Origin: Wenzhouxiangella sp.
GTDB lineage: Bacteria > Pseudomonadota > Gammaproteobacteria > Xanthomonadales > Wenzhouxiangellaceae
Direction of reading: 5' to 3'
Assembly (NCBI GenBank): GCA_007694885.1
Contig: REEW01000189.1
Coordinates: 1-36,186, forward strand
Length of the DNA: 36,186 bases
Of the stretch, positions 1 to 7,378 are shown piece after piece (position 1 is the first letter of the stretch; each line of letters opens with the position of its first letter). Made by a program: the position numbers and the translations under genes. Below the pieces are notes generated by a model. It was not told where the DNA came from and searched no databases. It saw only the letters and a list, made by a program, of their open reading frames with translations.

Positions 1-48
1 TCCCCGGCCCCCGTAATCACGAAAGGTGGTATTGCCAACATCAACAGA

Positions 49-76
49 GCCCGCCCTGTGCGGGCGTTTTTATTTT
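49..76 (+). terminator. Rho-independent terminator of a gene upstream of the window
   Basis: A six-base-pair GC stem (GCCCGC at 49-54 with GCGGGC at 60-65) closes a five-base loop and is followed by a T-rich run (TTTTTATTTT). This is the classic intrinsic terminator layout on the plus strand. The gene it serves lies off the left edge; positions 1-48 show no feature I recognise. Confidence 0.75.
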
Positions 77-296
77 GACCTCCCCAATGCGGGATTGGAA
101 CCCGAGTTCGATTCGGAGGGCGCGCAGCGCCCGGAGAACGCTGATGCTGGATATTGATGATTTCAAGTTGGTCAACGACCGCTTCGGGCATGCGGCTGGC
201 GATCAGATCCTGAAGGAGTTCGCAACACGAGTGGGCGCAATCAGGTGCTTACAGGTTGAAAGAACACCAAGCGCTCCGGAAGGCAACTTTTGCTGA
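75..296 (+). pseudogene. Decayed GGDEF (diguanylate cyclase) domain fragment
   Basis: About 34 codons (roughly 135-236) read [20 protein letters not shown] followed by [11 protein letters not shown]. This is the unmistakable amino-terminal part of a GGDEF domain: metal-binding DIDDF, then [10 protein letters not shown]. The sequence before it only loosely resembles the preceding helix. The sequence after it departs from the family, and the R-GGDEF-x catalytic loop is absent from all three plus frames before the neighbouring gene begins. The open frame has no Met start of normal context; it opens inside the T-run of the terminator. The remains of a longer gene, reduced by deletion, fit best, and no cyclase activity is possible. 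The rest of 1-368 shows nothing else. Confidence 0.65.
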
Positions 297-368
297 ACAC
301 CACGGCCGGACAGACTTTCTTGATGTGCTGGTCAAGGGTAATTGCGATCTCTGGGCCGGGCCTGAGCT

Positions 369-2000
369 TCAAATCCAGAACAGCAGCCAGATCAGACCAA
401 TCAGCAGCAGCGAGGCCAGGCCGGTGGCCTGGATGGTGCGTTGTTGTTTTTCATACCAGCCCTGTTGGCGACGCCAGCGCCTGAGAATCAGGCTCGGTCG
501 GTGCCGGTCCTTGTGGCCGGGTGCAGTCAGTCCCGGCAAACGCGCGACCAGACGTTCGATCCAGACGACAAGATCACCTTCCGGGATTTGGATTTTCGGT
601 TGCCAGCGCAGTTGATGCCTGATCGTGATCAGCAGCAGGGCCAGCAGCAACGGCCAGGTCGCCGACCACAATAGATAGCCCTTCGGCCAGCCGGCCAGGC
701 CCTGCATGCCGGCCCATGCCCAGGGCACCAGCAGGCCTGCGGTGACGATCAGCATCCAGGCGGGCTGCAGGGTGGGGTTGCGGGTCTTCATGCCGGTAGC
801 TAGACGCCAGGCCCGCCACATCAGCAGCGCGGTCGCGGTCGAGGTCAGGGCCAGAATGGAGGTCATCAGCGGTTCATGGACCGCGGATGGCAGGGCGTCC
901 TTCAGGGCGTTTTTGGCCAGGTAACCGGAAGTCAGCGGGAAGGCTGCCAGCGACAGTGCCGGCAGCACGAACAGCAGGCGAGCGGGGCGGCCGATGGTCA
1001 GGGCACTTCCGCAGGCCAGAAACAGCGCGGTTTTGTTCAAACCATGATGCAACGCCATCAGGCCGATGATGGTGATCAGGGCCGGACGTGCCTCCGGAGC
1101 GAGAAAGGTCAGCGAAAAAGCGGTCAGGATCAGTCCCATCTGGCTGACGGTTGAATAGGCCAGAACGGTCTTGATGCGCTGCTGAAACAGGCCGATGATG
1201 ACCCCAACAAAAGCGGTTGAGAGTCCGAACGTCATCAGCAGCCATCCGATCCAGGCCGGATCTTCCTGGAATCCCGGCACGAAGCGCAACCAGCCCAGCA
1301 GACCGGCCTTGACGATGACGCCGGACAGTATGGCGCTGGCCGGAACCGGTGCGACCGGATGGGCCAGCGGCAGCCACACATGCAGCGGCATGATGCCCAT
1401 CTTGACGGCGAAGCCGGCCAGCAGGAACCAGCGGGCCGGCGAATCGAGCAGGATCGCGCCATGTTCTCCGAGCGTGCTGAACTCGGCGTTTCCGATGCTG
1501 CCCGCCAGCAGCAGAATGCCGGTCAGAATCGCTGCCTCTCCGGCGAAGGCCATGATCAGGTAGACGCGTGCCGCGCGCCAGGCCTGGGCATTGTGTTCGT
1601 GGGTGATGAGCAGGTAGGCCGACAGGCTGAGCAAGGCGTAGCCGACGTAGAAGCTGGCGATGTCCCCGGCCAGCAGCAACAGACTCATGCCAGCCAGCGC
1701 CCCCAGCCAGCCGCTCCAGAACCAGCGCCGGTCGCGTTCGATGGTGTTCCAGGCAAACCAGGCGCTCAGGTTCCAGGCCAGGGCGGTCAGCAGGATCAGC
1801 GGCTGGTTGACCGAGTCCACGCCCAGGGTGACGCCGACCAGCGGCCATGAGAAAGAAACCGAGGGCTGGTCCAGCAACGGCCACACGAGCAATATCCCCG
1901 ACCAGGGCGTCAGTCCGATGGCGATTCGACGGAACCGGTCCGGTGCCGGGAACAGCAGCATCAGGGTCAGCGGCAGCAGGATGGCGGCGAGAGCACTCAC
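369..2000 (-). CDS. Mrp-type antiporter, third D-like (NuoL/M/N family) subunit lacking the helix-5 Glu
   Basis: A polytopic membrane protein of 543 residues in the proton-conducting membrane transporter family (Proton_antipo_M). It is the last gene of the Mrp operon and overlaps its upstream neighbour by four bases (ATGA). The family signature around helices 7-8 is intact: K200 in VKMGIMPLHVWLP and K231 in VIVKAG. At the place of the conserved helix-5 glutamate (FYELLTL in the next subunit) it reads GYALLSL, so A122 replaces Glu. It is longer than usual MrpD (about 490-500). The extra part, about residues 455-543, is a basic amphipathic stretch and one final hydrophobic helix. It probably sits in the inner membrane as part of the Mrp complex, but proton pumping by the standard Glu/Lys pair is doubtful. 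An accessory or channel-closing role is inference. Confidence 0.85.
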   Translation of the reverse strand: MSALAAILLPLTLMLLFPAPDRFRRIAIGLTPWSGILLVWPLLDQPSVSFSWPLVGVTLGVDSVNQPLILLTALAWNLSAWFAWNTIERDRRWFWSGWLGALAGMSLLLLAGDIASFYVGYALLSLSAYLLITHEHNAQAWRAARVYLIMAFAGEAAILTGILLLAGSIGNAEFSTLGEHGAILLDSPARWFLLAGFAVKMGIMPLHVWLPLAHPVAPVPASAILSGVIVKAGLLGWLRFVPGFQEDPAWIGWLLMTFGLSTAFVGVIIGLFQQRIKTVLAYSTVSQMGLILTAFSLTFLAPEARPALITIIGLMALHHGLNKTALFLACGSALTIGRPARLLFVLPALSLAAFPLTSGYLAKNALKDALPSAVHEPLMTSILALTSTATALLMWRAWRLATGMKTRNPTLQPAWMLIVTAGLLVPWAWAGMQGLAGWPKGYLLWSATWPLLLALLLITIRHQLRWQPKIQIPEGDLVVWIERLVARLPGLTAPGHKDRHRPSLILRRWRRQQGWYEKQQRTIQATGLASLLLIGLIWLLFWI

Positions 2001-3493
2001 GGGAAATACCCCGTCACGATCCCGGCCACCCAGTTCAGGGGGCTCAATGGGTGGCCGGCAAAGAGTCCGACGCCCAGGGCCAGTCCGGCAGCCGCGATGG
2101 CCGGGCCGACCAGGGAAGCGGCTTCAATGCGGCTGACCTGCACTTCGCTCGGCCATTTGTCGGGCGGAGGATTGAGCCAGATGCGCTTGATCACGGGCAG
2201 AAAATAGCTGGCGTTGAGGATGGTGCTGGCCACCAGCACCCCGACCACCCAGGCGCGGTCGACCGCCACCGCCCCGGCACCCAGGTACCACTTGCTGATG
2301 AAACCGGCGACCGGGGGCAGGCCGATCATGCCAAGCGCGCCGACGGTAAAGCAGGCGCTCGTCCACGGCATCCGCCGGCCCACGCCGTCGAGCTGGTGGA
2401 TGTACTTGATCCCCAGCAGGTTGCCGAAGATACCGGCGCAGAAAAACAGGATGATCTTCATCAGACCCTGGTGAACCAGGTGGACGATGCCGCCGGTGGT
2501 CGCGATCGGACCGCCGATGGCGATACCCAGAATGATGTAGGAGACCTGGCTTACAGTAGAGAATGCCAGGCGTTTTTTCAGATCGACCTGGCGCAGCGCC
2601 TGGAATGAACCGTACAGAATGGTGACCGCTGCGGCCAGCAGCAGGGGCAGATCGAGACCGAGATCGGCGACCAGTTGCGGGCCGAACACGTCTTCGACCA
2701 GCCGAACCAGCCCGAAGGCGCCGGCCTTGACCACGGCGACGGCGTGGAGCAGGGCGCTGACCGGGGCCGGTGCGACCATTGCCTCGGGGAGCCAGCCGTG
2801 CAGCGGCACCAGGGCGGCCTTGACGCCCATGCCGATGGTCATCAGAACGAAGATGACCTGCAGGCTGAAGCGGGCATCGACACCGTACTCGGCGAGCGTG
2901 CCGCCGGCGATGAAGTCCTGCGGCCCGGCCAGGCCGTACAGCCAGATCAGGCCGATCAGGAAGAGCACGCCGCCGGAGAGCGTGTAGCGCAGGTAGGTAC
3001 GTCCGCTGCGGATGGCTGCAGCCGTGCCGGTGTGGACGACCAGCGGCCAGGTGGTCAGGGTCAGAAGCTCGTAGAAGATGAAAAAGGTCAGCAGGTTGCC
3101 GGCCAGGCTGATGCCCATGGTGGCGGCCACGCACAGGCTGAAAAAACCGAAGAAGCGGGCCCGGTTGGGCGAGCGCTCCAGGTAGGCAATGGCGTACACC
3201 GTGGTGACCATCCAGAGTACCGCCGACAGCGAGGCGAACAACAGGCTCAGGGCATCGGCCCGCAAGACCAGGTCGAGATTGGGCACCAGGGCGACCCGGA
3301 ATTCCGGGGTATGGCCGTTGAGCACCAGGATGCCGATCAGAATGACCAGCAGCAGCTTGATCACGGCGGCAGCCAGGTTCAGGATGGTACGCAGCAGCCA
3401 GCGGCGTTCGCCGGCAACGAAAATGACGGCACCGGCGAATGCCGAGACCAGCACCAGCGCCAGCGGGGTCCAGTAGAGCAGGAACGCCATCAT
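1997..3493 (-). CDS. mrpD: Mrp-type Na+/H+ antiporter, second D-like subunit
   Basis: An inner-membrane antiporter-like subunit of the NuoL/M/N-MrpD family, 498 residues, about 14 hydrophobic segments. The key charged residues are present: E142 in FYELLTL (helix 5), K225 in GVKAALVPLHGWLPEA (helix 7) and K256 in VVKAG (helix 8). I chose the ATG at 3493 because it overlaps the stop of the preceding gene as ATGA and opens directly into a hydrophobic helix (MMAFLLYWTPL). The longer open frame running back to 3658 begins with a non-membrane, Arg/Gln/Pro-rich stretch and is a shadow of the upstream gene. It is expected to work with the neighbouring Mrp subunits to exchange Na+ (or K+) for protons. 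Which D subunit carries which ion cannot be read from sequence. Confidence 0.88.
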   Translation of the reverse strand: MMAFLLYWTPLALVLVSAFAGAVIFVAGERRWLLRTILNLAAAVIKLLLVILIGILVLNGHTPEFRVALVPNLDLVLRADALSLLFASLSAVLWMVTTVYAIAYLERSPNRARFFGFFSLCVAATMGISLAGNLLTFFIFYELLTLTTWPLVVHTGTAAAIRSGRTYLRYTLSGGVLFLIGLIWLYGLAGPQDFIAGGTLAEYGVDARFSLQVIFVLMTIGMGVKAALVPLHGWLPEAMVAPAPVSALLHAVAVVKAGAFGLVRLVEDVFGPQLVADLGLDLPLLLAAAVTILYGSFQALRQVDLKKRLAFSTVSQVSYIILGIAIGGPIATTGGIVHLVHQGLMKIILFFCAGIFGNLLGIKYIHQLDGVGRRMPWTSACFTVGALGMIGLPPVAGFISKWYLGAGAVAVDRAWVVGVLVASTILNASYFLPVIKRIWLNPPPDKWPSEVQVSRIEAASLVGPAIAAAGLALGVGLFAGHPLSPLNWVAGIVTGYFP

Positions 3494-4938
3494 GGGGTCA
3501 CGCCCGGCGGCAAGCCGGCGCTGATCAAGCTGAGCACGGGTGCCGAGAAGAAGCCGGCGGCGATGGCGCTCACGGCCAGGATGAGTGCCGCGACACTGGC
3601 CAGGTTGGGAATTTCGCGGTGCTGGCGTCGGTTGAGACGTTTGCGCGGGTGCAGGCAAATCACGCCGAGCACGCGGAACAGGTAGGCAGCCGCCAGCAGA
3701 CCACCGGCGGCGACCAGGACCAACCAGCCCCAGGCCTGCTGATGCCAGGCGGCCTCAAGGAAAAGCCATTTGGCCACGAAGCCGCCGCTGGGCGGCAGGC
3801 CGAGAATGCTCACCCCGCCCAGGGCCAGGGCGAAAACGTCCAGCGGCCGGCGCTGGTCGACCCCGGCCAGGCGCTGTAGACGGTCGGTGCCGACACTGCT
3901 CAGGATATTGGCCGCTGCCAGGAACATCGCGGCCTTGGCCAGGCCGTGCGAGAGCAGGTGGTAGCTTGCCGCCTGGAAGGCAAGGGTACTGGCCAGTGGA
4001 AACAGCAGCATCAGGTAACCGAGCTGGGCGACGGTCGAGTAAGCCACGATCATTTTCAGCCGATCCTGGACCAGGGCGGCCAGCGAACCATAGACAATGG
4101 CTGCCGCGCCGAGCAGGCCCATGAGATTGGCTGCCGTCGCGAGATCCCAGCCGGCTGCGCCCCAGAACCAGAGCCGCCAGATCATGTAGATCGACACCTT
4201 GACCACCATGGCCGAAAGAATGGCGCTGACCGGTCCGGGGGCATTGCCGTGCGCCGCCGGCAACCAGGCATGGAGCGGGAAGACGGCCGACTTGATCAGC
4301 AAGCCGACAATCATCAAGGCCATGGCGGTCACCGGCAGCCAGCCCGGCTCGATCTGCTCGGCGATCAGGTAGAGATCGAGCGTGCCGGTCTGGCCGTAGA
4401 TCAGGCCGACGCCGAGCAGGTAGAGCAGGGAGGCCATCAGCGCCAGGAGCAGGTAGCGCATGCCGGCGCGCAGCGCGGCCGGCTTGCTCTCCACGGCAAT
4501 CAGGCCGATGGCGGCCAGGGTCACGAGTTCCAGGGTGACGTACAGGTTGAACAGGTCGGCCGACAGAACCAGCGCGTTCATGCTGGCAAACAGGATCAGC
4601 CACAGCGGCCAGAATCGTTGCCCGCGATCGCTGTCCGGCCGAAAACTGACCCCGGCGTGCAGGCTGATCAACACGGTGATCCCGACGTTCAGCCACAGCA
4701 TCAGCAGGCTGAGCGGATCGAGTCGCCATTCGATGCCCAGCGGACTTGCATGACCGGCCAGGGCCAGGTGGATCACGTTCTGGTCCAGAACCGCGAGGGT
4801 CGGAGCCAGCATGAGTACCGGCAAGGGCAGCAGGCCGATGCGGACAATCCATCCGAGCCAGCGGCCCGGAAATGCCACGGCGGCGCAGGCGGCCAGCAGG
4901 GGCAGAAACACGATCAGGGCGAGGGCTTCAGCCGTCAT
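3490..4938 (-). CDS. mrpD: Mrp-type Na+/H+ antiporter, first D-like subunit
   Basis: A 482-residue polytopic protein of the MrpD/NuoN-like family. The helix-5 glutamate (E137 in LYVTLELVTL), the helix-7 lysine (K216 in LIKSAVFPLHAWLPAAH) and the helix-8 lysine (K247 in VVKVSIY) are all present. So is the LGLPPSGGFVAKW segment of the distal half. Length is normal for MrpD. The ATG at 4938 lies 11 bases inside the end of the mrpC-like gene, which suggests translational coupling. It is the first of three consecutive D-type genes and the one directly after mrpC, the usual place of MrpD. MrpC-MrpD pairs form a core of the complex in known systems, so this is the best candidate for the canonical MrpD. 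Confidence 0.9.
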   Translation of the reverse strand: MTAEALALIVFLPLLAACAAVAFPGRWLGWIVRIGLLPLPVLMLAPTLAVLDQNVIHLALAGHASPLGIEWRLDPLSLLMLWLNVGITVLISLHAGVSFRPDSDRGQRFWPLWLILFASMNALVLSADLFNLYVTLELVTLAAIGLIAVESKPAALRAGMRYLLLALMASLLYLLGVGLIYGQTGTLDLYLIAEQIEPGWLPVTAMALMIVGLLIKSAVFPLHAWLPAAHGNAPGPVSAILSAMVVKVSIYMIWRLWFWGAAGWDLATAANLMGLLGAAAIVYGSLAALVQDRLKMIVAYSTVAQLGYLMLLFPLASTLAFQAASYHLLSHGLAKAAMFLAAANILSSVGTDRLQRLAGVDQRRPLDVFALALGGVSILGLPPSGGFVAKWLFLEAAWHQQAWGWLVLVAAGGLLAAAYLFRVLGVICLHPRKRLNRRQHREIPNLASVAALILAVSAIAAGFFSAPVLSLISAGLPPGVTP

Positions 4939-5242
4939 CGCCTTCGTCCCGGGAAGACAGCGTCGCCTGGCCGGTCTCCTGGTACAGGCGGACCATGAGG
5001 GCCAGCGCGAACGCCGTGGCCGATACCGCGATGACGATACCGGTCAGGACCAGGGCTTGGGGAACCGGATCTGGCGCGCCCTCGACCGGACCGGAGGCCG
5101 CAACCAGCAGGATGAAGATGGCGTTGCCCATGATGTTGATCGCAAACAGCTTGCGCATCAGGTGCTCGGAAACGATCAGGCCGTAGACGCCGACCCCGAA
5201 CAGCACGGCTGCGGCCAGCACGTAAAGACCCAGGCTATCCAT
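4928..5242 (-). CDS. mrpC: Mrp-type Na+/H+ antiporter subunit C (NuoK-like)
   Basis: A small inner-membrane protein (104 residues) of the MnhC/NuoK family with three hydrophobic helices. Diagnostic is the DPVPQALVLTGIVIAVSATA segment near residues 58-77, which corresponds to the well-conserved third-helix region of MrpC. The acidic, hydrophilic carboxy end (SSRDEGDDG) overlaps the start of the first mrpD-like gene by 11 bases. Its own ATG overlaps the end of the A/B-fusion gene by eight. In Mrp and related complexes this subunit packs next to MrpD and shares its ion pathway. Confidence 0.92.
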   Translation of the reverse strand: MDSLGLYVLAAAVLFGVGVYGLIVSEHLMRKLFAINIMGNAIFILLVAASGPVEGAPDPVPQALVLTGIVIAVSATAFALALMVRLYQETGQATLSSRDEGDDG

Positions 5243-6176
5243 GCTTGCCCCGTTTCAGCCCGCCGCCGCCGGCAAACAGCAAAACAAGGGTGATCGCAAT
5301 CGACACCATCATCGCCGTTTCGATGAAATAGACCGCCCACAGACCCGGCAGGGCAAGCAGCGGGCCGCCATGAAGCAGCGGTGTAAGGCCAATCAGAATG
5401 AAGCTGACCAGGCCGGCCAGCAAGCCCATGCGGACCAGCAGCCCGGCTGTTTCGGCCGCCGCAATGCGGCCCGACAGGATCAGCAGTACGCCGGCCCCTG
5501 CCAGCACCGCACCGGCCTGAAAAGCGCCTCCAGGCTCATAGGAACCGGCCCGGAGGAGGTGGACCGAAACCAGTACGGTGAGCGGAATCACCACCGCCAG
5601 CAGGGCTCCGACCATCGGCGTTTCCGGGCCTTGCGTCGTCGGAGAACCCGTTCCACTCTCGGATCCGGCCAGCGCACGGGCGGCCAGAAATGCGGTCAGC
5701 AGTACCGCCACTTCGAGCAGCGTGTCGATGCCGCGGTAGAGCAGCAGAACCCCGGTGATGGGATTGCCCAGATCAACCTGCTGCAGGTCAGCGAGCACGG
5801 CCTGGCCTGCCTGCCCGGGCTCGACGTCGCTGAACAGGGCCGACAGGCCGATGACGCCGACCAGCAGGCCGGAGCCGATTGCGATGGGGAGGGCCAGGCG
5901 TGATTTGGCCGGTCCTGGATCGACCGGCGCATCTCTGCGGTCCTCGACCAGACGGCGGTAGGCCACCAGCATCAGGGCGCCGGTCAGACCGGCGCCGATG
6001 GCAGCCTCGGCCATGGCCAGGTCCGGGGCTCCGACCCGGGCCCAGGCCAGGGCCATGGTCAAACCGAAAACGACGAAGTGGATGATGCCCCGGAACAGAG
6101 AGCGGCTGGTCACCGCCTGATAGGCCAGGCCCACCAATCCGGCGGCGATCAAACCATCCAGTAAAAACCCGATCAT
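5235..6176 (-). CDS. Mrp subunit: MrpA C-terminal (DUF4040/MbhE-like) fused to MrpB
   Basis: A 313-residue membrane protein with three blocks. Residues 1-80 match the DUF4040/MbhD-like piece, with ARVGAPDLAMAEAAIGAGLT around 46-65. Residues 95-165 hold an MbhE-like piece, with NPITGVLLLYRGIDTLLEVA around 138-157. Residues 186-305 match MnhB, with a GGAFQAG motif. In classical Mrp the first two blocks form the end of the about 800-residue MrpA. Here they stand without the NuoL-like body of MrpA and are joined to MrpB. This resembles the membrane modules of Mbh-type hydrogenases and the Mrp operons that lack full-length MrpA. The ATG at 6176 overlaps the upstream gene as ATGA. The part is thought to form the sodium path, an inference from related complexes. 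Confidence 0.88.
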   Translation of the reverse strand: MIGFLLDGLIAAGLVGLAYQAVTSRSLFRGIIHFVVFGLTMALAWARVGAPDLAMAEAAIGAGLTGALMLVAYRRLVEDRRDAPVDPGPAKSRLALPIAIGSGLLVGVIGLSALFSDVEPGQAGQAVLADLQQVDLGNPITGVLLLYRGIDTLLEVAVLLTAFLAARALAGSESGTGSPTTQGPETPMVGALLAVVIPLTVLVSVHLLRAGSYEPGGAFQAGAVLAGAGVLLILSGRIAAAETAGLLVRMGLLAGLVSFILIGLTPLLHGGPLLALPGLWAVYFIETAMMVSIAITLVLLFAGGGGLKRGKHG

Positions 6177-6487
6177 CGCAGTTCGTTTTCTTCCTCTGGA
6201 GCGTCGGCCTCATGCTCGTGGGCATGGCGTGCGATGAGGTGGGCCGACACCGTTGCCGCGAGCAGGCCGACCAGCCAGATCAGCAGCAGCAGGGAGACGA
6301 TCCGCCAGTCGCCGCTGTGCACTGCCAGACCCGAGCAGACCAGAAAAAGCCCCAGGTTGTCGGCCTTGGTCAGCGCATGCAGTCGACAGAACACGTCCGG
6401 GAAGCGCAACAGGCCGACCGTTCCGGCAAGGTAAAAACCGCAGCCGGCCAGCAGCAGGGACAGGGTGATGAGGTCGGTCGGGGTCAT
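6173..6487 (-). CDS. mrpG: Mrp-type Na+/H+ antiporter subunit G
   Basis: A 104-residue MnhG/PhaG-family membrane protein with three hydrophobic helices. The family signature GTVGLLRFPDVFCRLHALTK, then ADNLG, is fully present near residues 22-46. The tail is His/Glu-rich and cytoplasmic. I chose the ATG at 6487 because it overlaps the stop of mrpF as ATGA and gives the usual MrpG length. Upstream in-frame sequence to 6604 is Arg/Gly-rich and belongs to the antisense of mrpF. It is a structural subunit of the Mrp complex, assembled with E and F. Confidence 0.9.
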   Translation of the reverse strand: MTPTDLITLSLLLAGCGFYLAGTVGLLRFPDVFCRLHALTKADNLGLFLVCSGLAVHSGDWRIVSLLLLIWLVGLLAATVSAHLIARHAHEHEADAPEEENELR

Positions 6488-6762
6488 TGTTCGCCGTCCT
6501 CGAGATCCTCGCGCCCGGGCAGGCCGACGAAAGCCAGGGAAATGATGCTCGCCAGCATGACAAACAGCAAGGCCACGTTGCGCAGCGCCGGTTGTTCCAT
6601 CCATTCAGCCAGGATGAGCAGAACGGCAACCGTGGTGGTACTGAACAACAGGGCGGCAAGCATGCGATCGGCCAGAGTGGGGCCGCGGTAGACTCGCAGC
6701 ATCCCGGCCAGCAGGTTCAGGAGCAGGAACAGGGCGATGCCCGGCAGTGCCAGATCAACCAT
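6484..6762 (-). CDS. mrpF: Mrp-type Na+/H+ antiporter subunit F
   Basis: A 92-residue MnhF-family membrane protein with three helices. The RVYRGPTLADRMLA motif (about residues 23-36) is the hallmark of MrpF. I chose the ATG at 6762 since MVDLALPGIALFLLL begins the first helix at once and the length is typical; an earlier ATG at 6804 would add 14 residues without family resemblance. The start overlaps the end of mrpE by eight bases, and the stop is ATGA-coupled to mrpG. Confidence 0.9.
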   Translation of the reverse strand: MVDLALPGIALFLLLNLLAGMLRVYRGPTLADRMLAALLFSTTTVAVLLILAEWMEQPALRNVALLFVMLASIISLAFVGLPGREDLEDGEQ

Positions 6763-7273
6763 CGGCACGCTCCACATTGAACATCCAGGCCAGCGCGCGC
6801 TCAAGCCGGGTCACCGATGCCATCGACCCCGGGGTCAGCGCGTGCACGATCAGTTCGTGGTCGTGCTCGCGCAGGCGCACGCTCAATGTGCCCGGAAGAA
6901 GGCTGATGAAGCTGGTCAGAAGTATGGTCGGCAGGCCGGGCGGGATGGCGATCGAGTGCGATTCGAATACCGGATCAATTCTCACGGTCGGTCCCATGGC
7001 CCGTGCGGCAACATCAACGCCGCCGCGGATTGACTCGATGATGAAAAAAGCGATGAAAGCCAGCCACTTCAGGGGCCGCCACGGATAGGTCTGGCCACGG
7101 GCGAAATACGTGCCCACGGCGGCGCCGGCCGATGCCGCTGCCAGCCCCGCCCAGAACCCGGACAGTCCGTTCAGCGCGATCCAGATCAGGGTCAGCACCA
7201 AAAATGCCTGGGCAAACCAGGACAGTCCCGTCCGGAAGGATCCAGCGGCGGGTTTGGTCGGTTCGGTTGTCAT
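6755..7273 (-). CDS. mrpE: Mrp-type Na+/H+ antiporter subunit E
   Basis: A 172-residue MnhE-family protein and the first gene of the Mrp operon. It has two amino-terminal hydrophobic helices, a third segment (WLAFIAFFIIESIRGGVDVA), and a cytoplasmic domain. That domain contains the family-typical ILLTSFISLLPGTLSV and the VHAL ending before the last helix. The ATG at 7273 is chosen over upstream in-frame possibilities because MTTEPTKPAAG is a short hydrophilic leader followed by the first membrane helix. The 105 bases between this start and the divergent permease hold the likely operon promoter. Confidence 0.9.
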   Translation of the reverse strand: MTTEPTKPAAGSFRTGLSWFAQAFLVLTLIWIALNGLSGFWAGLAAASAGAAVGTYFARGQTYPWRPLKWLAFIAFFIIESIRGGVDVAARAMGPTVRIDPVFESHSIAIPPGLPTILLTSFISLLPGTLSVRLREHDHELIVHALTPGSMASVTRLERALAWMFNVERADG

Positions 7274-7346
7274 GTCTGGACGATTTCGAGTGGAGCCAAC
7301 ATCCGATCGATGCGGCCGCCGCGACTCCCTCCTTGTGTCTTGGTCT

Positions 7347-7374
7347 ATCATAGCAAGGCTTCTGAAGCTGTCCT
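7347..7374 (-). promoter_or_regulatory. Candidate promoter of the mrp operon
   Basis: On the minus strand, AGGACA (7374-7369) and TATGAT (7352-7347) stand 16 bases apart. They match the sigma-70 consensus at four and five of six positions. They would start transcription around 7340, some 65 bases before the mrpE ATG. On the opposite strand the same site reads TATCAT, so it could also serve the divergent permease. The call rests on eye inspection. Confidence 0.4.
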
Positions 7375-7378
7375 GCCC

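Noticed and set aside
88-118. tRNA-like piece with TTCGATTC near the left edge
   Set aside because: No acceptor or anticodon stem can be built around it; it belongs to the decayed GGDEF frame.
3490-3658. Extended amino end for the second mrpD-like gene (start at 3658)
   Set aside because: The added 55 residues are Arg/Gln/Pro-rich, overlap the upstream gene deeply, and do not resemble the family; the ATGA overlap start at 3493 fits the operon.
2675-3685. Long plus-strand open frame rich in Gln, Gly, Asp and Arg opposite the mrpD-like genes
   Set aside because: Composition is the antisense of GC-rich membrane codons, with no motif or membrane helix; the minus-strand genes explain the DNA fully.
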